A stretch of DNA of 52,986 nucleotides from Ruminococcaceae bacterium P7 (GCA_900100595.1 FMUA01000019.1:1-52986), one strand, 5' to 3'. Positions 1-7,790 are shown, counted from the first letter of the stretch. Notes: generated by a model from the letters alone, not told the origin. Translations and numbers: made by a program.

Positions 1-64
1 TTTTCTCTAACAGCATTTGATTTTGCTTCAACAAAGACTCGATAAATTCTTGTGTAACCGGCAT
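1..64 (-). CDS. IS66-like transposase, N-terminal end only (runs off the window)
   Basis: The reverse strand opens at an ATG (62-64) behind a GGCGG-type ribosome site and encodes 21 residues starting MPVTQEFIESLL before the window ends. This start, followed by a Gln/Leu-rich coiled stretch, resembles the leader of IS66-family TnpC transposases, which begin with a short coiled coil before the zinc and DDE domains. Only the start is visible, so the family call rests on a short match. No terminal inverted repeat could be identified in the 65-292 interval. Confidence 0.4.
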   Translation of the reverse strand, partial: MPVTQEFIESLLKQNQMLLEK

Positions 65-292
65 TTGCTTCACCGCCTTTCGTTACTGATATTATACCAG
101 AATTAACGAAATTTGGCTATACCATCGCATTTTTGCGGTTGTGCATTTTGACGAACCCGATTTTTAAGAAACGTTTTTAGAGCCTCTGGAGAGCATAGCG
201 TATGACAAATTTATACTTTTTTCATTCGTAAGCCCGCTATTCGATACTTCAAAATTTCTTTTGTGCAGGTATACAAATTTTTATCGTTCTGA

Positions 293-513
293 ATAGTTAC
301 TAATAATCTAAAAAAACTGAAAGTTGGTCACGGAAGAGGAAGAACACCTTCATTCTTCAATGTAATAAAAGATGGTGATAAGTATTACACTGAAAAAAGA
401 TTTAGTACAGGAGAAATAGCAATATTAAGGTTAATCGAAAAAATAAATGAAGCACCAAATGGTGCATTAGTGTTATTAGATGAAGCAGAAATGGCGTTGC
501 ATCCAAGAGTGCA
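293..513 (+). pseudogene. C-terminal fragment of an AAA/ABC-type ATPase (Walker B region)
   Basis: An open frame without a start reads through a signature-like stretch (TGEIAILRLIE) and a Walker B segment, LVLLDEAEMALHP, typical of the SMC/OLD/AAA_21 class of ATPases found in defence and repair. The Walker A half is absent and the frame has a stop just upstream (290-292). After about codon 74 the reading frame continues without interruption into an unrelated ParB-like sequence. This is therefore a recombination remnant, not a working ATPase. The junction point (about 505-515) is estimated from where the two similarities stop. Confidence 0.6.
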
Positions 514-934
514 AACCGACAGCGGAAGGCAGGTGCAGCGATACATTCGTTTGACTAAACTCATACCGCAGCTTTTGAAAATGGTTGACGAGGCGTGCAT
601 TGCTTTCAGCGTCGGCGTGGAGCTGTCATATCTCGATGAATATGAGCAGCAGGATTTGCTTGAAGCGATAGAGCTGGAGGACAAAACGCCCTCGCTCTCA
701 CAGGCGATCCAAATGAAAAAGCTCTCGCAATCGGGCAGACTTGACAGCGAAATAATCGAGAAGATTATCTCGACGGACAAGCCCAATCAGCGAGAGAAGA
801 TCAGCTTTCAGTATGACGAGCTGAGTAAATATTTTCCGAAATGCAGTCCGCAGGAAGTTCAACGGCGAATGATGAAGCTGGCGCAAGCCGATTATCAGCG
901 CCGTGTCCGAAACAGAAACAGGGAAGCGAGGTGA
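514..934 (+). pseudogene. ParB/RepB-like partition protein, C-terminal portion
   Basis: Residues beginning QVQRYIRLTKLIP, then VGVELSYLDEYEQQDLL, TPSLSQAIQMKKLS and a Lys/Arg-rich tail match the middle and C-terminal parts of ParB-type proteins carried on Clostridia conjugative elements. The N-terminal ParB nuclease/CTPase domain is missing; its place is taken by an ATPase fragment in the same frame. The stop (932-934) overlaps the ribosome site region of the next gene, so the tail end of the original operon (parB, then HTH gene) seems preserved. It is probably not functional for partition. Confidence 0.65.
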
Positions 935-939
935 AAGCT

Positions 940-1131
940 ATGGCTGAAAAGGTTTATGAAATGTTTACCGAATATAACGACGTGGTAACGGTCGAGGAGG
1001 TTATGGAGATGCTCCATCTCGGCAGAGTAACGGTTTACAATCTGCTGAAAACCGATAAAATCCACACACTGAGAGTCGGCAAAAAATATGTCATCCCCAA
1101 GAAAAGCGTGATAGATTTTCTTGCCGCATAA
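940..1131 (+). CDS. Excisionase-like HTH protein, copy 1
   Basis: A 63-residue protein, essentially one winged-helix HTH_17 domain: VTVEEVMEMLHLGRVTVYNLL forms the DNA-binding helices and LRVGKKYVIPKKSVIDFL the wing and C-terminal strand. Such proteins act as excisionases or recombination directionality factors, or as small regulators of integrative elements. The ATG at 940 follows GAGGTG with good spacing; a GTG at 931 is the alternative. It is the first of three tandem paralogues ending at the integrase, and its transcript can end at the terminator at 1163-1199. Confidence 0.8.
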   Translation: MAEKVYEMFTEYNDVVTVEEVMEMLHLGRVTVYNLLKTDKIHTLRVGKKYVIPKKSVIDFLAA

Positions 1132-1162
1132 GTTTATTTGATTTGCACATTTGTTAAATGAG

Positions 1163-1199
1163 AGCCCGTTGTGTTATCCTTTATACACAGCGGGCTTTT
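1163..1199 (+). terminator. Intrinsic terminator between HTH copies 1 and 2
   Basis: AGCCCG-tt-GTGT pairs with ACAC-ag-CGGGCT and is followed by a T-rich run. Lying between two paralogous HTH genes, it would limit read-through into copies 2, 3 and the integrase. Confidence 0.75.
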
Positions 1200-1223
1200 C
1201 TTCCAAACGAAAGGTGCGAAAAA

Positions 1224-1439
1224 ATGAATATAGAAATGTTTACCGAATACGATGATGTTGTATCTGTAGCAGATGTCGCTAATATGCTTCACATCAGTAA
1301 GGTGACTGTCTACGATTTATTGAAATCAGGCAGGATCTTTACGCTGAGGGTTGGCAAGCGGTACATCATTCCGAAGAAAAGTATAATTGATTTTCTGACG
1401 GTCACAACAAGCGGAAAGCGAGGTGAGAGCGTTGGATAA
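1224..1439 (+). CDS. Excisionase-like HTH protein, copy 2
   Basis: A 71-residue HTH_17 protein (MFTEYDDVVSVADVANMLHI, then KVTVYDLL and LRVGKRYIIPKKSIIDFL), closely similar to copy 1. The start is an ATG 7-8 nt after AAAGGTG. The last codons overlap the ribosome site of copy 3. Tandem duplication of a directionality-type regulator next to an integrase suggests either diversification for different att sites or graded control; function is inferred from family only. Confidence 0.8.
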   Translation: MNIEMFTEYDDVVSVADVANMLHISKVTVYDLLKSGRIFTLRVGKRYIIPKKSIIDFLTVTTSGKRGESVG

Positions 1440-1635
1440 ATCAAAAGAGATATTTTCGGAGTACAGCGACATAGTAACCGTTAATGAGGTTATGAAAATG
1501 CTGCGCTTAGGTAAGAATACGGTATATAAGCTCTTGAAGGACGACGAGATAATGAATGTCAAGGTCGGAGCAAGATATGTTATTCCGAAACAGAGCGTCA
1601 TCGAATTTGTATCAACCACAAATCGCAAATCTTAA
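1432..1635 (+). CDS. Excisionase-like HTH protein, copy 3
   Basis: A third paralogue of about 67 residues (FSEYSDIVTVNEVMKMLRL, KNTVYKLL, VKVGARYVIPKQSVIEF). The likely start is TTG at 1432, six bases after GAGGTG; GTG at 1423 is possible. It overlaps the end of copy 2 and lies 16 nt before the integrase start, so copies 2, 3 and the integrase are probably co-transcribed. The wing residues differ from copies 1 and 2 (GARYVIPKQS for GKKYVIPKKS), hinting at different DNA preference. Confidence 0.75.
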   Translation: MDKSKEIFSEYSDIVTVNEVMKMLRLGKNTVYKLLKDDEIMNVKVGARYVIPKQSVIEFVSTTNRKS

Positions 1636-1651
1636 GAAAGGAAGGCTAATA

Positions 1652-2821
1652 TTGGAAGGAAGCTTAATAATAAAAGGCAATTACTACTATGCCAAATTTC
1701 GAGTGAACGGCAAACAGAAAATGATTGCCACGAAGATACCTGTCAAGGGTAACAACAAACGCCGTGCAATTGAGAAGATGAAAGAGATCATTGAGAGCTA
1801 CAAGGATATCAACCTTGAATGCGACGATGTACTCTTTACCGACTTTCTCGACAAATGGCTGAAAGGGATCAAGGGAATCATAAAGCCCTCTACGTGGGAA
1901 TCCTACGACAAGACCGTGAGCGGCAAGCTAAAGCCCTATTTTGAGTTAAAGAGATACAAGTTCAAGGATATGAAGCCGGAGGTATTCACCAATTATTTTG
2001 TATTTCTCTCTCAACACGGTAAGTCAAACGGCAAGGGCGGACTGAGCTACAAAACGGTCAAAAACATCCGAGGAGTGTTGTCGTCGGCGTATGAATACGC
2101 TCTTGAGAATCGCTATGTTAATGAGAATCCGGTATTAAGGAGCCGTATGCCGTCATTTCCGCACAGCATTAAGAAGGACGTACCCGAGTACAACGCACAG
2201 CAGGTCAAAAAGCTTCTGCTTTACGCCAAAGAGCACGAGAGTCATATCTACATATTCCTGCTTCTTGCCCTCTATACAGGGCTGAGAAAGGGCGAATTGC
2301 TCGCCCTGACGTGGGATGATGTAGACTATGATAAAAAGCTCTTGCGGGTAAACAAGAGCAGAACGGGTAGCCGCAAGGACGTGACAATGCAAATCACAAC
2401 GCCTAAAACAGCGAGCAGTAACCGCAAAATTCCGCTCAACGATACCGTTCTGGAAGCGCTGAAAGAAGAAAAACAGCGGCAAGAGGATTATGCCAAGCTG
2501 TTGGGCAATGGCTACGACAAAAGTCACAACTTCATTGTTCGCACTGTCCTCGGAAAGCCGTATGTCAACCTCAGCGCAATCAATCGAGTGGTAAACCGTC
2601 TGACCGAAAACGCCGGCTTGCCGCATTGTACGATCCACGGCTTTCGTCACTCTGTGGCGAGTATCCTTGACGACAACGGCGTACCGATTCAGGACATTTC
2701 CGTTTTGCTCGGACACGAAAGCGTACAGACCACCGAGAGAATTTATATCAACCGTCGAAAGACCGCAAAGGAGACGACGATAAACGCTCTCGACAGCGCC
2801 ATAAATTTGAACATCGCATAA
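1652..2821 (+). CDS. Tyrosine recombinase/integrase (tRNA-Trp site)
   Basis: A 389-residue phage-type integrase. An N-terminal arm-binding-like segment (YYYAKFRVNGKQK) is followed by a SAM-like core-binding domain (about 60-160) and a catalytic domain with TGLRKGELLAL (first Arg), HGFRHSVAS (His-x-x-Arg), LLGHESVQT (His) and a terminal Tyr in IYINR. The start is taken as TTG at 1652 after GGAAGG; an in-frame ATG at 1556 lies inside the HTH gene and lacks a site. The gene ends 71 bp before a 45-bp tRNA-Trp 3' copy, the usual position for an integrase that targets that tRNA. Confidence 0.93.
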   Translation: MEGSLIIKGNYYYAKFRVNGKQKMIATKIPVKGNNKRRAIEKMKEIIESYKDINLECDDVLFTDFLDKWLKGIKGIIKPSTWESYDKTVSGKLKPYFELKRYKFKDMKPEVFTNYFVFLSQHGKSNGKGGLSYKTVKNIRGVLSSAYEYALENRYVNENPVLRSRMPSFPHSIKKDVPEYNAQQVKKLLLYAKEHESHIYIFLLLALYTGLRKGELLALTWDDVDYDKKLLRVNKSRTGSRKDVTMQITTPKTASSNRKIPLNDTVLEALKEEKQRQEDYAKLLGNGYDKSHNFIVRTVLGKPYVNLSAINRVVNRLTENAGLPHCTIHGFRHSVASILDDNGVPIQDISVLLGHESVQTTERIYINRRKTAKETTINALDSAINLNIA

Positions 2822-2859
2822 AGGTGGTATAATTTTTGGTAGAATTAAAAGAGAAAAGG

Positions 2860-2885
2860 CTTCGGAAATCGCTTTCCGAAGCCAA
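2860..2885 (+). terminator. Terminator hairpin between integrase and att
   Basis: A perfect 11-bp stem, GGCTTCGGAAA with TTTCCGAAGCC around a four-base loop, just after the integrase and 7 bp before the tRNA-Trp remnant. Hairpins containing GGCTT/AAGCC also precede the other two att copies. Confidence 0.7.
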
Positions 2886-2892
2886 AAATAAA

Positions 2893-2937
2893 TGGCAGGG
2901 GCAGAAGGACTTGAACCCTCGGCACGCGGTTTTGGAG
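2893..2937 (-). repeat. att copy 1: 3' half of tRNA-Trp (anticodon loop to CCA)
   Basis: On the reverse strand the 45 bp read from anticodon loop CTCCAAA (anticodon CCA), through a T-arm with TTCAAGT, to an acceptor strand and GCCA end. The D-arm and 5' half are missing, so this is not a tRNA gene but the duplicated 3' segment left by site-specific integration. Two further copies, identical over all 45 bp, lie at 20071 and 35442. The interval 2938-3200 shows no convincing gene. Confidence 0.9.
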
Positions 2938-3200
2938 TTACTCTGTAGGTTTGTTAAGTGAAATTTTTTAGTCACTATTAACGTTAATTAGCCCCGAAAA
3001 AGCTCTTGAACTTAGTAAAAATGCCGACAAAATTGGTGAGAAATTCGCCGCCTCTGCATTTTTCTGCACGTCGGTTAGAAAAGCGTTAGAAACGCGGTGC
3101 AGAAATTTGTTCGATAAACAGTGATAAAACAAACATCAGTCAATCAATCGCGCTGCATTTTTTCGCCCTCAAAATACTCGTAAGTTGGTAATAAAGGGCT

Positions 3201-3267
3201 TTCGTCTCTCATTTTCAGAAAAGAATTTGAGAGATGAATTGATTTTTGAGAGATGAAGTGATATAAT
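3201..3267 (+). promoter_or_regulatory. Fic gene 1 promoter with repeated operator
   Basis: The 11-mer TGAGAGATGAA occurs directly at 3228 and 3247 (19 bp apart) and inverted with one mismatch at 3201 (TTCGTCTCTCA). A TATAAT box follows at 3262-3267. The same three-site pattern with the same spacing of the direct pair stands before Fic gene 2 at 36.9 kb. This is the expected layout of a repressor operator for a toxin-antitoxin promoter; the repressor is not known. Confidence 0.65.
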
Positions 3268-3285
3268 GATAGCGGAGTGATCGTT

Positions 3286-4251
3286 ATGCAGAAATATCCG
3301 TTTCAAATCAACACAAAAATTTTAAACCTGACGGCGGAGATATCGGAGCTGGTCGGTTCTATGACAACGCTGACGGAAGCAGCGCGTTCGCCACAGTTAA
3401 GAAGAAGCAACCGAATCAAGACCATCTATTCCTCGCTTGCGATCGAGCAAAACACATTGAGCTTAGAGCAAGTCACGGCAGTGTTGTCGGGCAAGCGTGT
3501 ACTTGCTCCGCCGAAGGATATCGCTGAGGTACAGAACGCGTTTGAGATATATGACAGGTTGGACGAGTTGAATCCCTATTCAATAGACGATTTGCTCGCC
3601 GCCCATTCGGTAATGGTAAGAGGCTTGCGCGATGACGCGGGGGAATTCCGCTCAAGACCGGTCGGTGTGGTAGATTCGCAGGGCAACATCCTGCATTTCG
3701 GAACCTTGCCCGCGTATGTTCCTCAGTTAGTTGCTGAGTTGCTTGACTGGACAGAGCATGACGAGAATCCGCTGCTGATCAAAAGCTGCGTGTTTCACTA
3801 TGAGTTCGAGCTGATACACCCGTTCTCCGACGGAAACGGGCGTGTCGGCAGGTTGTGGCATACGCTGTTGCTTTCAAAATGGAATCCACTGTTCGCGTGG
3901 GTGCCGGTGGAGTCGATCATCCACGACCGACAAAGCGATTATTACAGGGCGATCAACAACGCAAATAACGCCGCCGACTCCACCTGCTTCATTGAGTTTA
4001 TGCTGTCTGCGATCAAGGACGCGCTTTTGGAGGTTTCATCTCAACCGTCAGAAGTGAAACCGAAAGCGGAAGTTAGAGAACAGGCGATCCTCGAATACCT
4101 CTCAGAACACGGCGAAATCGCGAACAGCGACGTGTGCAAGCTGCTGTCCGTTTCCGCAGCAACCGCTAACCGTGTGCTGAACGGAATGGTTGAAAAGGGA
4201 ATAATCATCCGCTTCCGAAAAGGCAAGTCGTGGGCGTATCGACAGAAATAA
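3286..4251 (+). CDS. Fic-domain AMP-transferase-like protein 1
   Basis: A 321-residue Fic/DOC protein. The Fic motif HPFSDGNGRVGR (178-189) is complete, with the catalytic His and both Arg. An N-terminal inhibitory-type motif S-L-A-I-E (50-54) is the class II autoinhibition pattern, with Gln where Gly/Asn is usual. The last 60 residues form a winged helix (LLSVSAATANRVLNGM). Known family members transfer AMP from ATP to Ser/Thr/Tyr of target proteins. The ATG at 3286 follows GGAG. It is about 90% like a second copy at 36.9 kb, but unlike it has no VbhA-like gene beside it. Confidence 0.9.
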   Translation: MQKYPFQINTKILNLTAEISELVGSMTTLTEAARSPQLRRSNRIKTIYSSLAIEQNTLSLEQVTAVLSGKRVLAPPKDIAEVQNAFEIYDRLDELNPYSIDDLLAAHSVMVRGLRDDAGEFRSRPVGVVDSQGNILHFGTLPAYVPQLVAELLDWTEHDENPLLIKSCVFHYEFELIHPFSDGNGRVGRLWHTLLLSKWNPLFAWVPVESIIHDRQSDYYRAINNANNAADSTCFIEFMLSAIKDALLEVSSQPSEVKPKAEVREQAILEYLSEHGEIANSDVCKLLSVSAATANRVLNGMVEKGIIIRFRKGKSWAYRQK

Positions 4252-4262
4252 TATGTAATCGA

Positions 4263-4301
4263 AAACAGTTTTTGCAAAAGTTTGCAGAAGCTGTTTTTTT
4301 C
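4263..4301 (+). terminator. Terminator after Fic gene 1
   Basis: AAACAG-tttTGCAAA pairs with TTTGCA-gaag-CTGTTT and runs into a T tract, ending the Fic transcript before the next operon's own promoter. Confidence 0.7.
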
Positions 4302-4401
4302 CTTCAATCATATGCGTGAATAATAAAAATACAAGAATGTATGCGTTTTGCATACAGATTTTTCATTCTGATTTTTTCAGCGTGTTTTTTGTACGCAACT
4401 T

Positions 4402-4435
4402 AGATATGGAAATATCTGAATAAAGGTGGTATAAT
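4402..4435 (+). promoter_or_regulatory. Promoter with palindromic operator before the XRE gene
   Basis: AGATAT-ggaa-ATATCT (4402-4417) is an inverted repeat placed where a -35 box would be, 12 bp before an extended -10, TGGTATAAT (TATAAT at 4430). Because the next gene has an HTH-like N-terminus, autoregulation is a reasonable inference. Confidence 0.55.
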
Positions 4436-4455
4436 CGGATAAAGGAGTGAGAGCA

Positions 4456-5652
4456 ATGTTCGAGTTAAAAAGCAAAAAAGAAATCGGGGATTACCTGAGA
4501 GATCTGATTGAGCAAAAGTTCGGAACTCCCAGCGAGTTTTGCAGAGCATATATCGAGGTGTCAGGTTCGCAGAATGATGAAACTAAGTTTACTAATTTGA
4601 AAAACCGCATTTCTTCTATCGTAAATGGTAAAAAAGATATTCAGTTATATGATTTTCCTGTTTTTACAAAACTGCTTGACGTGAGCTGCGAGGAAATACT
4701 GAGTGCGGGAGAGATAAAGACCGCTACCGCGAATCACCTGACAAATTATCAAATTGCAAGTTCTCACGACAAAAACCTGTGGGAATTTTGTATCAACAGC
4801 GAGGATAGTATCTTTTTGAATCCCGATGAATCCGATAAAACCATCATTGATTATGCGTTAAAGTTTCGCAATTACGATTTCTTAAAATATTTGATGGATA
4901 AAGGCTACATTTGGTTTGTTTCCAAAACTCCGGAAAAAGATTGTTGGCTTGGATTTGGTGCAGAAACTTCCGTTAAGCGCAGACCTATGGACAATAACCA
5001 TACACTGGAACAACGGTTGACATATGATGACAGCCTGAGAAGAAAAATGATTGTTCTTGCCATTGAAAAAAGCGATATTGATATGCTTGATGAACTCAGG
5101 GCAAGGGAGATTCCGCCGATGTATAGGTTAAGAACAGTGGGAAACACGGCAACCGATTTCGAGAAGTTTTATGATGCGTATATGGTGGAAGCCTTATCAA
5201 AAGCCGACGAAGCCGTATTAGACTATTTTTCTAAGGAAATCACCGTAATAACAAGCTTTAAAAATACGCCGCAAAAATATATGTTTCCGTCTATAGGAAT
5301 ATTACTTGAAAAACTAATTGTAAACAAAAACAAATGCACCGAAGCGATTCTTAGTAGATGTATTGAGCACAATCGGAATACCTATGTTTTTGTCAAAGAG
5401 ATCGTAGAACGACAAATCGATTATTACCATAGATGTTACTTTGATTATTTCAAAGATGGCAATATTATCAGTGTTCTTGATTCTCAACGCAAGTTCAGAG
5501 ACGATGTGAAAGACGGGATAGTGACAAATACCATTAAGGTAAACAGTCAATCAGACAGTTTTGTTATCTCCAATTTGATTCATGAGTTAAACAAATGCTT
5601 TGATGATATACTTGCTCTCAACCCCGAGAAAGGAGAAAATAATGTTTTTTGA
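4456..5652 (+). CDS. Large HTH-like regulator with helical repeat body, function unknown
   Basis: A 398-residue protein. Residues 1-80 (KEIGDYLRDLIEQKFGTPSEF, later NLKNRISSIVNGKKDIQLYD) look like an XRE-type helix-turn-helix. The rest is helical and includes ankyrin-like units (YALKFRNYDFLKYLMDKGY; VLAIEKSDIDMLDELRAREI). No enzyme motif is visible. ATG at 4456 lies 9 bases after AAAGGAG; the GTG at 4447 is too close. The 3' end overlaps the next gene by 11 bp, so the two are translationally coupled. I do not recognise the family. Confidence 0.7.
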   Translation: MFELKSKKEIGDYLRDLIEQKFGTPSEFCRAYIEVSGSQNDETKFTNLKNRISSIVNGKKDIQLYDFPVFTKLLDVSCEEILSAGEIKTATANHLTNYQIASSHDKNLWEFCINSEDSIFLNPDESDKTIIDYALKFRNYDFLKYLMDKGYIWFVSKTPEKDCWLGFGAETSVKRRPMDNNHTLEQRLTYDDSLRRKMIVLAIEKSDIDMLDELRAREIPPMYRLRTVGNTATDFEKFYDAYMVEALSKADEAVLDYFSKEITVITSFKNTPQKYMFPSIGILLEKLIVNKNKCTEAILSRCIEHNRNTYVFVKEIVERQIDYYHRCYFDYFKDGNIISVLDSQRKFRDDVKDGIVTNTIKVNSQSDSFVISNLIHELNKCFDDILALNPEKGENNVF

Positions 5653-5917
5653 TGTAGACGACGGCGATATGATTTTCGGCATTTCCGATGATATGGGTAT
5701 GGATTCCGACGGCAACATGATGATGCGTGTAGGCGACAACATGGCTATGGACATGGACTCAGGTGAGCTGCACATGGTGACCGGTTGGGATGATGACGAT
5801 AAAAATAACGGTTTCCATTCTTCGTGGGACGATGATGATCATAACGGCTTTGGCTCGTCGTGGGATGATGATAACAACGGCTTTCATTCATCGTGGGACG
5901 ATGACGACGATTGGTAA
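5642..5917 (+). CDS. Acidic Trp/Asp-tailed protein 1
   Basis: A 91-residue, extremely acidic protein. The first half is Met/Asp/Gly-rich (GMDSDGNMMMRVGDNMAMDM). The second half is a run of four near-repeats of the type NGFHSSWDDDD ending in SSWDDDDDW at the stop. The terminal unit is shared almost base for base with an unrelated protein at 37911-38339. No signal peptide or enzyme motif is seen. The ATG follows AAAGGAGAAAATA. Coupled to the HTH-like gene upstream and ended by a terminator. Function unknown; the tail could be a binding or modification tag. Confidence 0.7.
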   Translation: MFFDVDDGDMIFGISDDMGMDSDGNMMMRVGDNMAMDMDSGELHMVTGWDDDDKNNGFHSSWDDDDHNGFGSSWDDDNNGFHSSWDDDDDW

Positions 5918-5935
5918 ACAAACAGCATAAAAGTT

Positions 5936-5967
5936 AGCGGACAGCCATGCGACTGCCCGCTTTTTTT
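5936..5967 (+). terminator. Terminator after the Trp/Asp-tailed gene 1
   Basis: AGCGG-a-CAG pairs with CTG-c-CCGCT followed by seven T. It also lies at the convergent end of the reverse-strand pair 5966-7260. Confidence 0.8.
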
Positions 5968-6385
5968 AACCTGTTTTCTGTTGATGAAGCTCTTTCAAAT
6001 CCTCAATTGCAACAACAGGATCCATCGTGTGGAAGATCATGTAATTGCGCTTCATCGTGGAGGCAGAGGCTTGCCGCAAGATTTTTGCGCTGCTTTCGCC
6101 GGTGTAATAGTGCCAGTAGCGATAGATGTAGCCGATCCAGTACAGCACGTCCTTTTGATAGACCTCGCCTGCAACGGCAAGAGAATCTCCGGCAGAGGAA
6201 AGGACTTCCTCTAACAGATATTCTTCTCCCATCCACTGCATACGGTTATAGCGCGAGTCAAGCTCCTTCGCGGTTTCGGAGGTCATAAATGCCTTGATGA
6301 ATGCTGCACTTGGCATTTTTTTCACAGCAGAAAGCTCAAACAATCTGCCTTGAATATCACACAGCTTCAATTGCAGTTCGTCCAT
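5966..6385 (-). CDS. Partner protein of XRE-DUF3990, putative antitoxin
   Basis: A 139-residue soluble protein with a striking aromatic core, DVLYWIGYIYRYWHYYTGESS (21 residues here spanning about 79-99, quoted in two parts: DVLYWIGYIY and RYWHYYTGESS), and an N-terminal helix ending SRYNRMQW. I recognise this motif from small genes next to DUF3990/ADP-ribosyltransferase-like genes but cannot name a Pfam family. It starts 2 bp after the upstream stop with GGAGG, so it is co-translated with the XRE-DUF3990 gene. Antitoxin role is inferred from this pairing only. Confidence 0.6.
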   Translation of the reverse strand: MDELQLKLCDIQGRLFELSAVKKMPSAAFIKAFMTSETAKELDSRYNRMQWMGEEYLLEEVLSSAGDSLAVAGEVYQKDVLYWIGYIYRYWHYYTGESSAKILRQASASTMKRNYMIFHTMDPVVAIEDLKELHQQKTG

Positions 6386-6387
6386 GA

Positions 6388-7260
6388 TTAACCTCCGTTC
6401 TGCGCTTTTTCAAGGATTTCGTCAAAGAACAATCCTTTGCGGCGGTAGTTCCGGCAAATATCGTTAGCCAGCGAAACACCTTTCGCGCGATTTGATTCGG
6501 CAACTTTCTGAATAAAAATTCGCTCCAAATGTGACAGCTCAATCTCCGCTTCAACGCGAACAGCGTCACAGCCTTTTTGCGTCACAGCGACATATTGTTT
6601 GCCAAGCTGTAAAGCGGATAAGCTGCCTACCAGAGCAGCGCCTGTGATGTTGCCGATAAAGAAGTTGTCAATCACATAAAACATACGGTCGTTGGCGATA
6701 CTGCCGATGACTAAATCCTTGTTCTCAGACATCTTGCGGTACTTATCATACAAGGGAGTACCCTTTATTGTTTCCATTCTCCCACGATGATATGCGACAA
6801 GCATTGCCCATTCGATATCGGCAGGCACCTCAATTGTGTTTAGCTTTGTAGTGTCAACGGACACGATATAAAACTTTGACTTATCATAATCGCAAATCAG
6901 CGTGAGCGCTTGGCTCGGTTCCGTTCCCATATAGAATCCCTTGCCAAAATCGCATTGTGCACGGCTTTTCGGTTCGATTTTGCCGACGATTCCAGATTTG
7001 GAGCCGTGGAAAAGCAAAACGCGACCTTCTGATAGAGAAACGCCCTTTGCGGCATTTGTAATTCTGTTGAGAGTTAAATCGTAAACAGGAACATTGTTTT
7101 TCTGGCAAATCTCATAGAGCTTTGTCTGTGCAAGCTTGTTGGGGACAGCGCGACCGTTTTCCCACCGGTTCACCGTCGCAAAGGTGACGTTTAATTGCTC
7201 CGCAAGCTCGGTTTGGCTTATGTTTAGGTGTTCTCGAATTTGCTTTATCAGGGTTTGCAT
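6388..7260 (-). CDS. XRE HTH fused to DUF3990 (ADP-ribosyltransferase-like) domain
   Basis: A 290-residue protein. Residues 1-60 are a Cro/XRE helix-turn-helix (LNISQTELAEQLNVTFATVN, RWENGRAVPN). From about 95 the DUF3990 domain begins with LFHGSKSGIVGKI and DFGKGFYMGTEPSQA, the His-Gly and aromatic pattern of ART-fold enzymes. Such domains are often toxins; here a DNA-binding domain is fused so the gene may repress itself. Start taken as ATG at 7260 after GGAAG; a GTG nine bases upstream is possible. Forms an operon with the 139-residue partner downstream. Confidence 0.8.
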   Translation of the reverse strand: MQTLIKQIREHLNISQTELAEQLNVTFATVNRWENGRAVPNKLAQTKLYEICQKNNVPVYDLTLNRITNAAKGVSLSEGRVLLFHGSKSGIVGKIEPKSRAQCDFGKGFYMGTEPSQALTLICDYDKSKFYIVSVDTTKLNTIEVPADIEWAMLVAYHRGRMETIKGTPLYDKYRKMSENKDLVIGSIANDRMFYVIDNFFIGNITGAALVGSLSALQLGKQYVAVTQKGCDAVRVEAEIELSHLERIFIQKVAESNRAKGVSLANDICRNYRRKGLFFDEILEKAQNGG

Positions 7261-7273
7261 ACGCTGCACTTCC

Positions 7274-7323
7274 TATAACATTATATCTATAACTAATTAT
7301 ATCATATGTTATATGTTTAATCA
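7274..7323 (-). promoter_or_regulatory. Candidate operator of XRE-DUF3990
   Basis: TATAACAT (7274-7281) and its inverse ATGTTATA (7316-7323) flank an AT-rich stretch just upstream of the XRE-DUF3990 start. The same TATAACA half-site forms the perfect palindrome over the hsdM promoter at 7791-7815. Autoregulation is inferred. Confidence 0.45.
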
Positions 7324-7405
7324 ATAATATTCTTTAGAATGATTCAGTAAATTGAAATAGAATCAAAAATTGAGGTTCTTATCAATCAAGATATTTTATG
7401 ACTGA

Positions 7406-7474
7406 TTTGAGATTATCGTCAGAGAATTCTTTGGCAGTCTGCTGTTTGACGAAACAAATGAATATATAGAATGA
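7406..7474 (+). pseudogene. C-terminal remnant of an XRE-type regulator
   Basis: A 22-codon open stretch (FEIIVREFFGSLLFDETNEYIE, given here as FEIIVREFFGSL + LFDETNEYIE) with no start matches the C-terminal end of small XRE regulators. A similar remnant stands at 25892-26011. The rest of 7261-7832 holds only the operators described and AT-rich sequence with no supportable gene. Confidence 0.35.
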
Positions 7475-7790
7475 ATACGGAAAATAAGAGCTCCGCGGTA
7501 AAAATTGTTATAATCATCACAGAATAGTTTATATGTTTTAATATAATCACCTGTACAGTAACTAAGCTTTTGGTAAAAGTGTTAGTTTGTGTTAAATAAG
7601 ATATTGCGCAGTTTTTGTATCTAGCTCGAAAAATAAAGAAGCGTGATAATTTGAATAGACAGATTGCAGAATTGGAAGATTAGTGGCAAGTGTGTGACTG
7701 AACAGGTATATTTTGTGCTGCAGATTAGTTATAGTTGATTAAATTGTAAACTCAACTTACAATAATGTGACCGTCTGACTTGCAGAAATG

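Noticed and set aside
2153..2716. 187-codon reverse-strand frame inside the integrase
   Set aside because: Fully opposite a strongly supported integrase domain; no ribosome site or recognisable family.
2893..2937. tRNA-Trp gene
   Set aside because: Only the 3' half is present at all three places; the D-arm, 5' acceptor strand and 5' anticodon stem are missing.
5642..5917. Multi-core graspetide (ester-linked peptide) precursor
   Set aside because: The Ser/Asp repeats look suggestive, but no ATP-grasp ligase is found in the window and the second protein with this tail is a folded helical protein.
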